Below are positions 49,571-61,370 of a stretch of 64,000 nucleotides of DNA, piece after piece. This DNA comes from Isoetes taiwanensis (lineage: Eukaryota; Streptophyta; Lycopodiopsida; Isoetales; Isoetaceae), in the NCBI GenBank assembly GCA_021234155.1, contig JAJEKV010000010.1, positions 17,829,418 to 17,893,417 on the forward strand. Reading direction: 5' to 3'. The notes beneath the pieces were generated by a model. It was not told where the DNA came from. It worked only from the letters and a program-made list of their open reading frames with translations, and made no database searches. The translations under genes were made by a program, and so were the position numbers. The first letter of the stretch is position 1; every line of letters begins with the position of its first letter.

Positions 49571-52300
49571 TATGACTGGGAGCTAAAATGATTGCTTGAA
49601 AATATTGGTTTAGATGTGAAAAATTTGAGTCATGTTCATGTGTTTCTAGCATTGTCGTGATGTATTATAAATCTTGTAAAAGAATTTGGATATACATAGG
49701 TGCATTATATGGGATATGTGTAGATAGTTGTGATTGTGGTCATGATGATATAGATGTTTGGTTGTTGGGGGGAGATTTAAAATTAGCTTATAATGACAAC
49801 CTTAATAACAACCTTATGTGTTGCATTTGTTTCGTTGATTGCCTTGTTAGCCAACCCTGCAATTGTCTTGTTAGCTATTGTTAGCCAACCCTGCAATGTT
49901 TATGGTGCTAAATTTCGCACACAACCTTCGCCATATTTCTCATTTCATTCCATTTGCCTTGATAATGTCAAGTGTAGTTCATGTCTTGAGATGCATGTCT
50001 GCCTAAGGGCTAGGGCACGCGAGCAAATTTCTGAGTTGCAATTTGCTCCGTCATTAAGACATAAGAAAATCCCCTAAATGAAGAGAAGGCATTGACAAAA
50101 AAACCTCTCTAACATTGTCTAGCGAAAATCAACATTTTGTCTAGGATGAATCAACATTTTGGAAATCAGCATTGACATTAGTCAGTCAAGCGTTAAAGAG
50201 ATGGTTAGTACCTACTTACTCTGGTAATGGAAAACCATCTGGTAACTGGCCGTAATTTACTCCTATTGGATTTGCTGATGCGCATCTACACAAAGACAAA
50301 AAATGTCAGTTTTTGAACGATTCAAGCATAATTTTTTAAACATCAAGATATATATGATGCAGCATGTGATCCACAGCATGATGCTGGAACAATTCTGATC
50401 GTTTTGGCTTCCCAAGAAGAAGACTTTCGTTCTGCTTTATTCAATCAAGGAAATAGGTACAGATCATATCTGGGTTGCTTATCTTCGTGATAAAAAGAAA
50501 CAGACCTGTTGAACGTTTAACTGATTGCTTCAGATGCCTTGTACAATCACATGATGACATGCATGTCCTATCCATATAAAGTTTGAAAGAGATATAAACG
50601 ACTTTTGATAAGGCGGAGCAACTAACCTGTATGAGTTAGTAGCAAAAAACGACCTGCTCCAAAACATGAAAAGCTCTATGAGTTAGTAGCAAAAACGACC
50701 TGCTCCAAAACATGAAAAGCTCCAAGTCCACAGAGCTCATATACGACTCCTATCAAAGTCAAAATCTAAAAGAACTGCTCACAAATCTACCTGGAACTTG
50801 AAGTTATGGCCACCAGAACTTGACAGTCTAACATATTTCTGAAATCCACAGCTTGAAGTGCAGGGGAACTGCCAAAACCAGCGGGTATGTTTCTTCTGGA
50901 ATAAATAAAGGCTCAAGCTTCTGAAAAATGCATATAGCTCAAGAAAGCTTCCCTTTAAACATGAATAAAATGAAGTCCGCTACCCGATCTTTGGATGAAG
51001 ATGGTCTTTGCCCAGAGGCCTTTAAGATTAGAGTTATCTGAGGAAAAGCGGTATAACGGCGATGATTCTTCAAGACCTAAAACTTAAAGTCAAATGAAGA
51101 AATGAAAGAACCTAAGCCTTTGGAAAATCTGCTACCTAATGCCGATGAAGTCGGTACTCTCCTCGAGCCTTTTGGGGTTCATTTTGCTTCTCCCGTTTTG
51201 AAGCCTTAGCAAGAGATCATGGAAGGAGGAGGAGGAGAATCATCCCGGCTCAGGATGATCTGCTCTGCTTGGCGACTTCTGTATAAAATTCCGGCTCTTG
51301 CTTGCATAAGAAACTACAATCGTGGCTCCCTATAAAACTCCAATAAACTCTATAGCTGCTGCAACTCTTTTAACGCTCGATTAATGCTTACCGCCTGCAT
51401 CAACAACCAATGTTATGTGAATGCAAACTCTGCATGAAGCAAATTCCATGTTTTACTTCAAGCTAAAAGCAAACGCCTATACATAACAACAATAACACAT
51501 GCAAGTCTCAAAAATTCGAAGAAAGATTGGTTGAAAAAACAATGGCTATAATACTTGCAGCAAGGTCCTTTGAACACGGTTTCCTTGACCAGAGTTTCCT
51601 TGCAGAAAACTCTCAATGAGAGGATAAGAAAATTCAAAAACTTCAGAAACATAGAGCCCAAGGTCGTGCATTACCTTTAGAATCGCTGGAATCGACCCTA
51701 GACTGGAAGAGCGAGGAGAAGGAGGAGCCTTCGAAAGGTTCTATGAAGTAAGAAATGATCAAGCGATTTTTTTGGAAAAAAAAATGCCCCATGAATGCAG
51801 CGATGGATCAACGCTTTGAAACTGTCTCTGCGCCTGCGATTTAGCAAAAAACAGATGATGGCAGGGGAAGGAGAATACCGCTATAACGAATAACCTCTCG
51901 GCCCATTAGCCATAACGGTGCCCCTGCCAAAAAAACTTCTCTGTTCTCGGCCATTAGCTGTAACCGAAGGGGACTCTGTTCTCGGCCCATTAGCTGTAAC
52001 TGAAGGGGAGGGTTTGAAGCTTTTCTTTTTAGACCCAAATCCGGCATTCTGCCTGAAGCACAATACCTCAAATCTCCACTCTGCTAGCACGACTGCTTCA
52101 GCCGTTTGTCTCAACGAACTCCATTTGAAACTTAATAGATCGAATCATGAAAGGCAGAGGAGATCCTCAGCCATGATCTTTGCTTTCAAATTAGCCGTAA
52201 CGTGCCAGATCCACCGCCCGCGAGGTCAAGTGCGAGCCTTCCAAAATTCCAGATTTTATCGTTGAGGGGAAAGGGGGAAAGAGTGCCGGAAAACGCGTTT
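49571..52300. other. Helitron A interior, repeats only
   Basis: I recognise no gene. A 47-bp-class tandem duplication containing GAGTTAGTAGCAAAAA and GACCTGCTCCAAAACATG lies at about 50630-50725. A phrase containing TCTCGGCCCATTAGCTGTAA repeats around 51895-52010. Confidence 0.45.
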
Positions 52301-52386
52301 TTGCCAGAAAAAGCGTGAGTTTTGGGCGGCCGGAAAGGGGACACCGGCATCAGCAAAAACCCCCAAAAACATTTTAAGTAAGTAGA

Positions 52387-52480
52387 TGTATATAGGAAAG
52401 CCCATTTAGTGGGCTTTCCTACTGTGGAAACAGGGCGACGCGACAGCAGGAAAGCCCACTAAATGGGCTTTCCTATAACG
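52387..52480. repeat. Twin palindromes beside the Helitron junction
   Basis: Two near-perfect palindromes built from GGAAAGCCC and GGGCTTTCC arms lie at 52393-52421 and 52448-52474. The centres are ATTTAGT and ACTAAAT, so the two are inverted copies of each other. Each is followed by GTGGAAACA. The first begins seven bases from the Helitron A 5' end. Confidence 0.9.
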
Positions 52481-52509
52481 TGGAAACAAGGGACGTTCGA
52501 TTCTTGAAT

Positions 52510-52620
52510 CCAGAATGCAAGTAAAGATCAGCCAGAATGCAAGTAAATCAGCGGAATGCAGGGTAATCATGCCAGAATGCAAGTAAACCAAGGATGCCCT
52601 TCCGGAATGCAAGTAAAAGA
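52510..52620. repeat. Short minisatellite, GCCAGAATGCAAGTAAA unit
   Basis: Five imperfect copies of a GAATGCAAGTAAA core recur at spacings of 20-30 bases. Non-coding. Confidence 0.8.
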
Positions 52621-52753
52621 GGAATCGCAGTGATGAATCCATGATTCTTGATTTGAAACTTGCCAAATGGCATGATCTGATTAGCGCAGGGGCAAGAATT
52701 GAACGTACCTGGTTTTTACGTTAGACAAATGAACAATAAATAGAATCGGTAAT

Positions 52754-55229
52754 GCTCTAGGTAGCTTATATTTTCTTTTTGTAACGCTGTGGTGATCGGT
52801 GTGACGGGACTAGAGAGATGAACAGGGCGTTGAACAAGGCGACAAACAAATGATAATGGTAATCCAGCAGGAAAAATCGGAGGCCTAGGGCCTCCCTCAG
52901 GAATCAGAGTAAACGGTTCGGTCTGCAGCAACCTGGCAGCATCTAACGATCCTGGCGAATCTGTCCAGCAGACAAAGGGCAACGATGAAACTACTGTAGT
53001 GGGCAAAGGGAAAAACTCCGGCAGCATAATAAAAGAAACGGAAAGGGTTTGTGGCGCCACCTGGGGTTTGCAGCGACAGGGGGGGTGGATTTAGCGAGAC
53101 AGGGTTCGAGAGCAGGAGAAGGAACTGAACTGGAAGCGGCAGACCAGAAGCTTGGAAAAGAAATAAAAAAGGGTAAGCATCCCATTTAATTCTATCCCGG
53201 AGCCTATAGTATAGATCTTAGTACCGATGGTAAGCAAGAGGAGCTGATAAACTGTGGATGAGACCTCCTCTATTTTCAACATAAGCAGGGGCATTAGACA
53301 AGGATGCCCCTTGGCGCCTTTCCTTTTTAACATTGTTGCAGAAGGACTATCTCAAGTGCTACTTGCAGCAGTGAAAGATACGGTTATAACAGGGCTACAG
53401 ATGTCAGATGGATCGCAGCAAATATGTAATCAATATGCTGATGATACTTTTCTGTTCTTAGAAGCCTCGGAAGATAATCTCTTGAATGCGAAGCAGTTAC
53501 TGGATTCTTTCTCTATAGCATCAGGGTGTTTTCTCAATTGGGGCAAATGTGCAGCTATTTGGCCATTAGATGAGCCCCTTCCGACTCACGTCACCACTTT
53601 CCCTTGGACCATAGTCCCTGTTGGGTCTTCATCGAAGTTGCTCGTCATTCCAATCGGGGTATATACCTCATCCTCGAACTTGTGGGATGAGATCTTGCTC
53701 AGTTTAGACAAACATCTGAGATGGTGGAAGGTCAGTAAACTCTCCATGGCAGGAAGGATCGTTGTAGCTAAATCAGTGCTTAGCAGTACTCATATTTACG
53801 CTGCATCGGTGTTGTTGGCTCGTGAATCAAAGCTAGCAGTTAACAAAAATGGTGTGAAATTTTGTCTGGGGTGGAAATGAGGAAGGAGCAAATGTCAAAG
53901 TAGCGTGGAGAAAGTGTCTGAGATCCAAAGCTCAAGGGGGACTAGGAATGCTCGACTTTAAGTTGCACAGTAAGATCTTAGTCTGCAAATTCATGTGGGA
54001 AATTCTCCAACAGGACTCGAAATCTCCGAGCCTTGAACTTTTAAAACAATCACTAATTCATTGTACGCCTTGCAGAAAACCTTCTCATAAAGCAGACTTG
54101 CCCTGGGCCCTTTTTTATAAATTGAGACCATATGCAGGAGCTTCGCCATTTCTTAAAGGACTATTAAAAGCTTGGGAGGTAGTAAAAGTTTTATGGCGCC
54201 TGGATATAAAAAATTGTACCTCCGTGTCTATGCCTTTGTGGTGGCTGCAAATGGAAACCAACAGAGGTCATAAGCCACTTTTCTCGGTGGTGAACAAAAG
54301 AACACAAAATAGATGGATTGGGGCAGGTTTGTCTTGCATTGGAGATTGGTATCAAAGTGGGGTACAATGTTCCTGGGAGTCATTCCAAAGCAAGTTTAAC
54401 CTGAGAACGTGTGATAAGCGAATTTGGAACATGGTACGAGAGAATATTCCGCCTTATGCGGTTCCACAAGTAGGTGCTTTTTGCTTACCTCGTGAAAATC
54501 TTGATAAAAAACATTTTGTTTCAAAAGCATACAAGGTCCTACATGTGAATGAATTGATAAGTCTCCCTTCTCAATGGGAGTTAACATTAGAAGATAACCA
54601 TGTCACTCAAATATGGAAAGGAGTTTGGAGGAGCCACCTGCCACCAAAGGTATCCACACTGCTATGGCAAATTATTCACAGAGCATGCAGGGTAAACATA
54701 TTAGTGAACAAGTTCAACAGGGTATCACCGAGTTGCCCAATATGCAAGCGAGAAGAAGAAACAATTGAACACTGCTTTATGTACTGCAGGGAACTCCGAT
54801 CAGTATGGAAAAAATTGAAGGAAGAGTTTGAGACTTCTATCTCAGAAAAGGAGATCCTGTTAGGCCTGTATCCATCGTCTTGGCAAACTGGAAAAAAAGT
54901 TGCTTCGAATCTATGTAAAGGATGGCTTCTATGGCTAATATGGAAGAGACGGAGAAAGTTTGTGTTCTCCCAAGAATATCTTCACCCTAGTAACATATGG
55001 CCATCTTTGAAACAAAAGATTCGCCAATATCTTGCAGCATTTGAGGAGGAGGAGTGGGCTTCCCAAGCTCACGACTCTCTTTCATCACTCTTATAAAAAG
55101 TTCAGCTTCATAGCCGAGTGGTTATCCCTACATAAACAAATAAGTTATACAGGTGTATGATATCACTGGGTGTATGTATGTAACGATGAGTTTCAATTAA
55201 TACATATCTGATCCTTCAAAAAAAAAAAA
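52754..55229 (+). mobile_element. Internally deleted LINE with target duplication
   Basis: The 12-bp duplication AGAATCGGTAAT occurs at 52742-52753 and 55230-55241, right after a poly(A) tail (55218-55230). The 5' part (about 52870-53110) has an open frame resembling an ORF1 C-terminal region. ORF2 starts abruptly at the middle of the reverse transcriptase (53254), so the endonuclease and the first RT motifs have been deleted. This gives a compact 2.5-kb element. An L1-type plant LINE is indicated by poly(A) and the RT type. Confidence 0.88.
53254..55096 (+). pseudogene. LINE ORF2 remnant: RT and zinc-knuckle region
   Basis: RT motifs are GIRQGCPLAPFLFNIVAEGL and the catalytic CNQYADDTFLF, then SGCFLNWGKCA and the connection region (HLRWWKVSKLSMAGRIVV). 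A one-base frame change near 53870 joins this to the second open part. That part runs from AQGGLGMLDF through a zf-RVT region (LPPKVSTLLWQIIHRACR, then CPICKREEETIEHCFMYC) to a stop at 55096. It would have copied LINE RNA; the N-terminal endonuclease and RT fingers are missing. Confidence 0.9.
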
Positions 55230-55241
55230 AGAATCGGTAAT

Positions 55242-57484
55242 AATAAATAATAATAAGAGAGATTTTCTTCTATATCCACAATTCGTCTAATTGTGGGCTA
55301 TAATACTAATAATAGTCCATGCCCATTTATATTCAAATCTTACATATCAATAATATATTATAATTTTAATTTAATTTGAAGATCTATGTTGCTAATGAAG
55401 CCTAAATCCATAAAATTATAGTCTATCATGAAGGACAAGCTAAAGTTAAAAAATAAGAACTCTTAAGCAGCAAATAAGGGAAAGGCCGTTTGGCCTATTT
55501 TCTGGCCGGGAAAGATGGCCCATGTGCGGAGCGTGGAGGCCGGCTTGGTGGCCTTGTCTGGCGGAATTGCCTCGTCATTTTTTGGGGCGGCCTGCCAGGT
55601 CAGCTGGTGTCCACCAGAAATTTCATCTCAAAGTTTTTCGCTTGTGGGTGAAATCACACTACAGGTGCTCGATATTAAATATGTGGCAAGTTTGGGTTGT
55701 CTAAAAAATTTATTTTTGCCACATTTCATATCACTGTCACTGGTGCCCACTTCTTAAAAAAAATGACATGTAGTTTGCTAGAAACGGTGTTCTGCATGCT
55801 GCGATATCTTTCTTCGGACCAAAGATCTTCTTCGGAATATCGATCTTCATCCGAATCAGTAGATTTCACAGTACAGAGAGGATTCAATAAAAGATTTAAC
55901 GTCCTTCAAAAAAAATGTGGTCGCTAGATTTTGCAAGTTTCGTGCATTTTTATCTTCTTTCTTAGATTCTGATAAGGCACAAGTTTCCTCAATGTAAACG
56001 TACCAAATCTTTCTAGGCCTAGGTATGATTGTGTTTGCACAGGAAATTGAGAAATTGTTGTTTTATGTAAAATAGTGATTTAAAAGTTTTTACAAGGATC
56101 TACTCTAATTCTGCAACGAGTCTGGCTTCATATCTTTTATGATATTGGGGGTCTTATTTTCTTGCATCATAAAGATGATATGAAAGGCATTTCTAGCACC
56201 GTAGATATAGTCAGACTTCTAATTGGCATTCTTTTGCCTTCTGATCTTGCAAGGTGCCTTCATTCATAGCACACATGCTGCAACCAACTGGTATTATTGC
56301 AATAGTCATTTTATTCTATTGCCTGTGTACATCTTAGTGTTTTGCAGTTTTTACCAAGAACGAAGAACTCATGAAACATATACAGGTGCATCGCATGATA
56401 TCTGAAGCCTTTCTATGTGCTTTGCTTCTTGTTTTTGTAACGGTCCTGGCCCCTTGACAGTCTAATATACACATTTGTGTATGGTACGTATATGGGTTGT
56501 ACTATATGTACTTGTGGCATGCATGCAGCATGGGGTTATGTAAACAAAGGGTTTACAAAATAAGACAATTTTGGGAAAGAGGGCTTTTTGCAAACCTGAA
56601 GCTATGAAGCTATGGGAAGGCAGGAGCTTGGAAGGATTGCACCGGGAGGATTGTTGAAGAAAGGACATTGGAGCTTGGAGACTGCATCAGATCTTCTCTT
56701 ATCAGGTGGGGTTTTCACGGATTCAAGTGAGTTATAAGCTGCTATGAATCATTAGATGCATGCTTTGGTATTGATTCCCTGTGTAATAGCTATGGTGAGA
56801 GCTGTTGATGCTTTGCTAGAGCAAGTTTTGCTGCATGAATTGTAGAATTAATTGAGAAATTATGGGCTACATCAACGGCTTAACCTGCAGCAGAATTGCC
56901 ACAGTCGGATGCTAAGCTTATGGAAGCTTCTCAGAAGGACCAGAAACAGATGGATTTGGCTTGCTAAGAAATCGAATTGAAGGAATCCAGGGCTGATTTG
57001 ATAAAATCAGAGGTCGGCATGGTCATTCCGTAATACAGGAAAGTGACCCAACTGCCTCAGATCTGACTCAAATCCATGGGAAACAGGTCGAAATTGATCC
57101 AAGAAGGATCTACTTGAATAATTATGGACCGTAGAAATGATGTTTATCTGTAGCAAGATCACCACAGCCGGTGTTAGAAATGTGGAAACACCTTGAAATG
57201 AATTGGGTCAGGCCGATTTGGGCCTGGAATGGATCGAATTGGCTGTGGGTCATAGGTAGATGGAGGATCGATGCCGAATTCAGAGCCGGAAGAGCCCAAA
57301 ATATGTTTCCTTTCTTCCTGTAATTTTTTATAGGTCCTTTTGTTGTTATTCGTATTTCGGTTGCTAGTTTGTTGCTTTTGGTCAATTGTTAGGATATTAT
57401 CTTAAGCTATTAAACTAAGAAACCACGGAGATAATAAGTTTGCACTTTGACTTAAGGAAGTGGAAGAACATAACCGGTTCTCAG
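55242..57484. other. Spacer, possible small MITE
   Basis: No gene is recognised. At about 55648-55752 a segment starts GTGGGTGAAATCACACTACA and ends with GGTGCCCAC. It resembles the Harbinger TIR at 2935 and has inner arms ATGTGGCAA and TTGCCACAT, so it may be a Harbinger-derived MITE; no target duplication is clear. The remainder is AT-rich. Confidence 0.35.
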
Positions 57485-57751
57485 ATGAGCAGCTGGGCAG
57501 AGTTCCAAGTAAGAGAAATCTATGAATGTTTGGAGAAAACATGCATTAACGAAGATAATATACATTTTAAGACTAAAATGTCCAGAACTATTGAAAATTG
57601 GTATTTCTTGGCTCTTGGAGATGGGATTCAGTCTAGGGATCAGTTGACAGATATTATATGCAGTTACGGTCACGAGACCTTAGGGATTTTAAGCCGAAAG
57701 AGGAGGAATTTTGAGTTGTACATTAGACGCATTAATAAATCCCTTAGCTAA
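57485..57751 (+). CDS. Hypothetical 88-residue ORF
   Basis: An ATG-started open frame, MSSWAEFQVREIYECLEKTC, ending in a basic stretch (SRKRRNFELYIRRINKSLS). I do not recognise the family. It has a protein-like composition with charged helices, but no neighbouring exon or splice site supports it strongly. Confidence 0.25.
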   Translation: MSSWAEFQVREIYECLEKTCINEDNIHFKTKMSRTIENWYFLALGDGIQSRDQLTDIICSYGHETLGILSRKRRNFELYIRRINKSLS

Positions 57752-59597
57752 GGAAGGTGGGTTTTTAATTGAAATATTAAAAACCTTAGCTAACAATTGT
57801 TAAAGATAAATTAAAGAGTGGAACCTTGGAGATCAAGTGAAGTTGGGCCGAGAGAGGGCAATATGAGGTATATGGAGTGTCCAGATGAGGCTATGGCATG
57901 GCGCACTGCAAGTCTAAGTGTATAACTGTAAGTTTTTAAGTTGTTGAGCTATATTTTATCAGAGGCATCATAGCTAATGGATTATCCTCATGGGAGAATG
58001 GTTCTGAGGTAAGTTTGCATTGTCTGGAATGTTGTTTTTCCTTGTTCAGTGAAGTACATAGGTATGGGAGCTACATCAATGATAGTTAGGCTTGTGACTT
58101 CCTCAACATGTTTAGATCAGTAATGGGCAAGTTGTACAGGCAACATCGGCAAGAGTATGATCTAGGCACATGTATAGAGAATATTCTAATGAACTTCACA
58201 TGTCTTGGTTTTTGCATTGTTCTACTGTTGTCTTGGTATTTGATTATGTCTAATGGATCCTCCGGGGTTGGGCTTCTAGGTTCGGTGGCCTAGGTTGTTC
58301 CGGCATTACGCATGTCATCTGTGATTCTCTGTGATATGTTCTTGTGCTTTGTGACACCGGGCGTGGCATCCGGTGGAAGGGGATGCACGTCAACTCTTGT
58401 GAACTCCATGGTAAGAGGTCCTCCAGCGCCAAACGTGGGCTGGGAAGGGTATGCGCATACGAGGTTCACCCCACCAACTCTGCCAACGGGGCTCGGAATG
58501 TGAGCTGGCCGGGCATTTCTCTGCTAACAGGGCCTGCATGTAGGCTGGCTGAGTTTCCCATTGTCCCGGAGCTATGTGTCATGATGGTTTGCTATTTTTG
58601 ACTATGTCTTTGCTTCTGATTCTCAGGTTGATATTTCCTTGGATTATGTTGTCATTGTCTTAGCACTGTACTCACGTAGGATTTTCCGTCTGTGTTTGTG
58701 CTTATCCAAGAATTGCAGAGTATTTCCATGCATGCAGTGGCAGCCAGGGATCCCCACTTAGTCACGAGGACTAACCTCAGTGAGTGCATGTGCAGTGAGG
58801 TAGCAAGCATAGACATGGAGCTTGGGAGCATGGTCGCGCTAGAAGATTATGAGCAAAAACTGCATTTTATTATATTGTGTAGTGAATTCATATTGTACTT
58901 GATGGGTATTGAGTTTATAGAATTTGTCCATTGAATTTGAAAAATGAATGATCAATTATCTCTTCACCATATTCAACTGATTGTCACACCAACCTAGTAA
59001 GAGTTTTCGCAAGTTTTGACAAGATCCCGAGTTGCCTGGAGGGTCAACTCGGCAGGCTCGTCACAGTTTTTATGCAGAGGGATTGATTGTAGGCTCAAAT
59101 CTACGGCAGTAGTAGGGGTTGCAGCTGCTCTTCCAGTGGTATGTGTAGTAATTGATATTTTTAAAATAACGTGCAGTTATTAGCCAAGAGTTTCTTGTTG
59201 ATAATTCTATTTTATTGTGTGGGCAATTGGTCGCTGGTTAATCATATGGCACTAACTCTTATTACTTGTTTTGGTGATTTCATCTCACATGTCAGTACAT
59301 TGTTATTAGAAGCTTAGTTATGTTGTAGCTAGCATGGCAGCATATTATGTCTTGAATCACCATACAATGATGGAGTGTGCAAGAATGTAATGCTATAAGA
59401 GCTCAAAGAGGCTTAATCCGTTTCAAGCCGATAGCTAAAGCTTTTAGTATGGAGCTTAAGAGCTGCCTGCATATGATATATACATAAAGTTGGGAAAGGG
59501 CAACTGTTCTGCTGCTATTAGTTTGCCTGGCCCACTTGTTTAAATTTCTCCTCTGTATCTATAACCTATGTGAGATAAGCGAACTTGTTTCTATCAT
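57752..59597. other. Spacer, no gene
   Basis: No recognisable coding region. A locally GC-richer patch at 58340-58560 gives short overlapping ORFs in several frames without domains. Confidence 0.35.
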
Positions 59598-60317
59598 ATG
59601 GGCCCTATGAACTGCGCAACATTTAGCATCTCTACTATTATACGAGATAAGTTGTTAGTGGAAGATCCATTTTATACATGTTCAGCATGTGGTCTGGAAT
59701 TCACTAAAGCTTACAGGTTAAGTTTAGCACTGAATTACCAACATGAGTATCATATAGCTTGTTGTTCATTGTTGAGAGGAGGACAATGTATTCATGGTTG
59801 CCCTGGAAAGGTGCCAGAGGGTGTATTTGACGAGCTAGGTTTTGGCCATGTTGCAGGTGCTTCAAATAGTACACCAAAAAAGGATGTGTTAATCCGTCCT
59901 GCAATTGAGGTCTCACCTTTCAGGGTTCAAAGAAGGACAATGGTGCCATTTGAAGATGCACAACCCTTGCAAAGTCCTATAGGAGTACAGTCAATTGTGA
60001 CTGATTTGAATGCAACAGCAGAACCACCACCACCAGTCCAAGAAGCTATAGAAGAAGCTGTAAACACAGCACCAGTTGTAAACACAGCACCAGTTGTGGA
60101 AAAAACAACAGACCCGATTGTACACAATGAAGCACCTAAGGAAGTTGAGGGAGTAATTCCATCGGATGAGGGCAACTTGGGTGAATACTTGCGAAAAGGA
60201 AAGGGCGAAGAACAAAGAGGGGTAAGTCGGAGGATAGCAAAGAAGTTGTTCAAAGCTACAAGAAAGAGAACAAGAAGTAGCTATGCAAAAGATGCAGAAA
60301 GCGCCTCTCAATCATGA
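59598..60317 (+). CDS. RING-variant-like zinc-binding protein, 239 residues
   Basis: A true ATG start (MGPMNCATFSI). Residues about 27-75 hold a Cys/His cluster, CSACGLEFTKAY then YQHEYHIACCSLL then GQCIHGCPG. It resembles a RING-H2 finger lacking one cysteine before the first His. The middle is Pro/Val-rich with the doubled phrase VNTAPVV. The end is strongly basic (RRIAKKLFKATRKRTRSSY), a plausible nuclear signal. There are no stops over 240 codons. If the finger is functional it may act in ubiquitin transfer or protein binding; this is inference. The gene could be host-encoded or an accessory ORF of an unrecognised element. An FCP1-like relic follows 0.35 kb downstream on the same strand. 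Confidence 0.5.
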   Translation: MGPMNCATFSISTIIRDKLLVEDPFYTCSACGLEFTKAYRLSLALNYQHEYHIACCSLLRGGQCIHGCPGKVPEGVFDELGFGHVAGASNSTPKKDVLIRPAIEVSPFRVQRRTMVPFEDAQPLQSPIGVQSIVTDLNATAEPPPPVQEAIEEAVNTAPVVNTAPVVEKTTDPIVHNEAPKEVEGVIPSDEGNLGEYLRKGKGEEQRGVSRRIAKKLFKATRKRTRSSYAKDAESASQS

Positions 60318-60651
60318 CACCACACCTATCGATGTGTGTTCGAAGAAAATGCGATTCAGGCCCTCGGGTTTTTGGTGAGCCGATGTTCAACAAGTGATTG
60401 CTGCCCCTTAACAATGGGTCGATTAGGGCATTCTTTGGGCAAGCCCGTAAATAAACAATGAATATTATTGATTTTCTTTTGTTGTATTCATTTGTAGAAT
60501 TACCGTTTGAATCTGTTAGGTCGAGAATCCTGCTTGTTGATCTGAAAAAGGTTTCCACATTCAACCCATTTTTATTTTCATCTACATCTATTTATTCATG
60601 TAGTAATTCTGTTGTGTAGGTATTCGGGATGTTCCAACGCATTACTAAATA

Positions 60652-61370
60652 TTGATTTGGCAAAAAAAAGATAAACTCATTGTCTTGGATTTAAATGGTG
60701 TGTTGGTAAAAACATTTGGTGCAAATGAACACATACGCTTGGAAGCGGGATTGACAATGACATATACTAGCGTAAAGAAAGTGATATTCGGACCGAGCGG
60801 TGTTCTTCTTGAAGACTTTGTTACGTATGTTGTGTTGGTATATGGTCTTCAATGCAACTCTCTAATGTGGAAGATGTGCCGCAAGTACTATGTCCGTGTT
60901 TGAGGGACGGATTTCAATTTGTATGGGGACAGAAAAATGTATGCGCACCCGGTTTCCACCACCCTAACAAACCCGGCCGGTCCACCATGATGAAGCCACT
61001 TGGGAAAATATATGAGTCATACCCAAGATTCAAAGGTAAGACTTTGCTTCTTGATGATTCATTATACAAGACTTACCTTAGCGGTCCCCTAGAAATTTTT
61101 ATGGTACCGCATTCAAGATGGATGTCCATGATGAAGTGCTAACATACTCACCCCAAAGATAGAAGAAATAATCTTGCAGCCAAGACTGAGGAAAAAAATA
61201 AGTTATTGGTGAAGAACACACACGGATACAAGCCTTGGCCTAAGACAAGAAGAAAGATTATGAAGCTATGCTTGGAAAGACTTTCTCGGAAAAACAGTTC
61301 TGCGCTTCTGCGGGTTTGTGAAGGAGGAATTGAGAAGGTTTATGGTGATGACGATTGTCATTCTCCATGA
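60652..61370 (+). pseudogene. FCP1/NIF-type HAD phosphatase, frameshifted
   Basis: The motif I region reads KLIVLDLNGVLVK, in which the usual second Asp is Asn, as in several plant FCP1-like proteins. The segment GIWSSMQLSNVEDV corresponds to the motif around the second catalytic loop. FQFVWGQKNVCAPGF and KGKTLLLDDSLYK match the C-terminal HAD motif with its acidic pair. One frame change lies near 60830 and another after 61090. The frame then continues with THGYKPWPKTRRKIMKLCLE to a stop at about 61370. Such enzymes dephosphorylate proteins such as the RNA polymerase II tail. The copy seems inactive, or carries assembly errors. Confidence 0.7.

Larger units (their letters stand above)
48419..52386 (-). 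mobile_element. Helitron A (4.0 kb) with ruined Rep/helicase gene
   Basis: The 5' terminus TCTACTTACTTAAAATG starts at 52386 on the minus strand and is preceded by A (host). The 3' terminus is CTAG at 48419-48422, with hairpin GTCCGGC-AAC-GCCGGGC at 48432-48448. The 5' TC of Helitron B follows immediately. It carries the only Helitron protein-coding remnant in the window, so this family once had an autonomous member of this structure. Confidence 0.85.

Noticed and set aside
52510-52620. CRISPR-like spaced repeat
   Set aside because: Repeats are imperfect, spacers irregular, and the host is a plant; it is a minisatellite.
59927-60311. Minus-strand ORFs opposite the RING-like gene
   Set aside because: Low-complexity shadows (runs of Trp, Ser and Cys) of the Pro/Val-rich coding strand.
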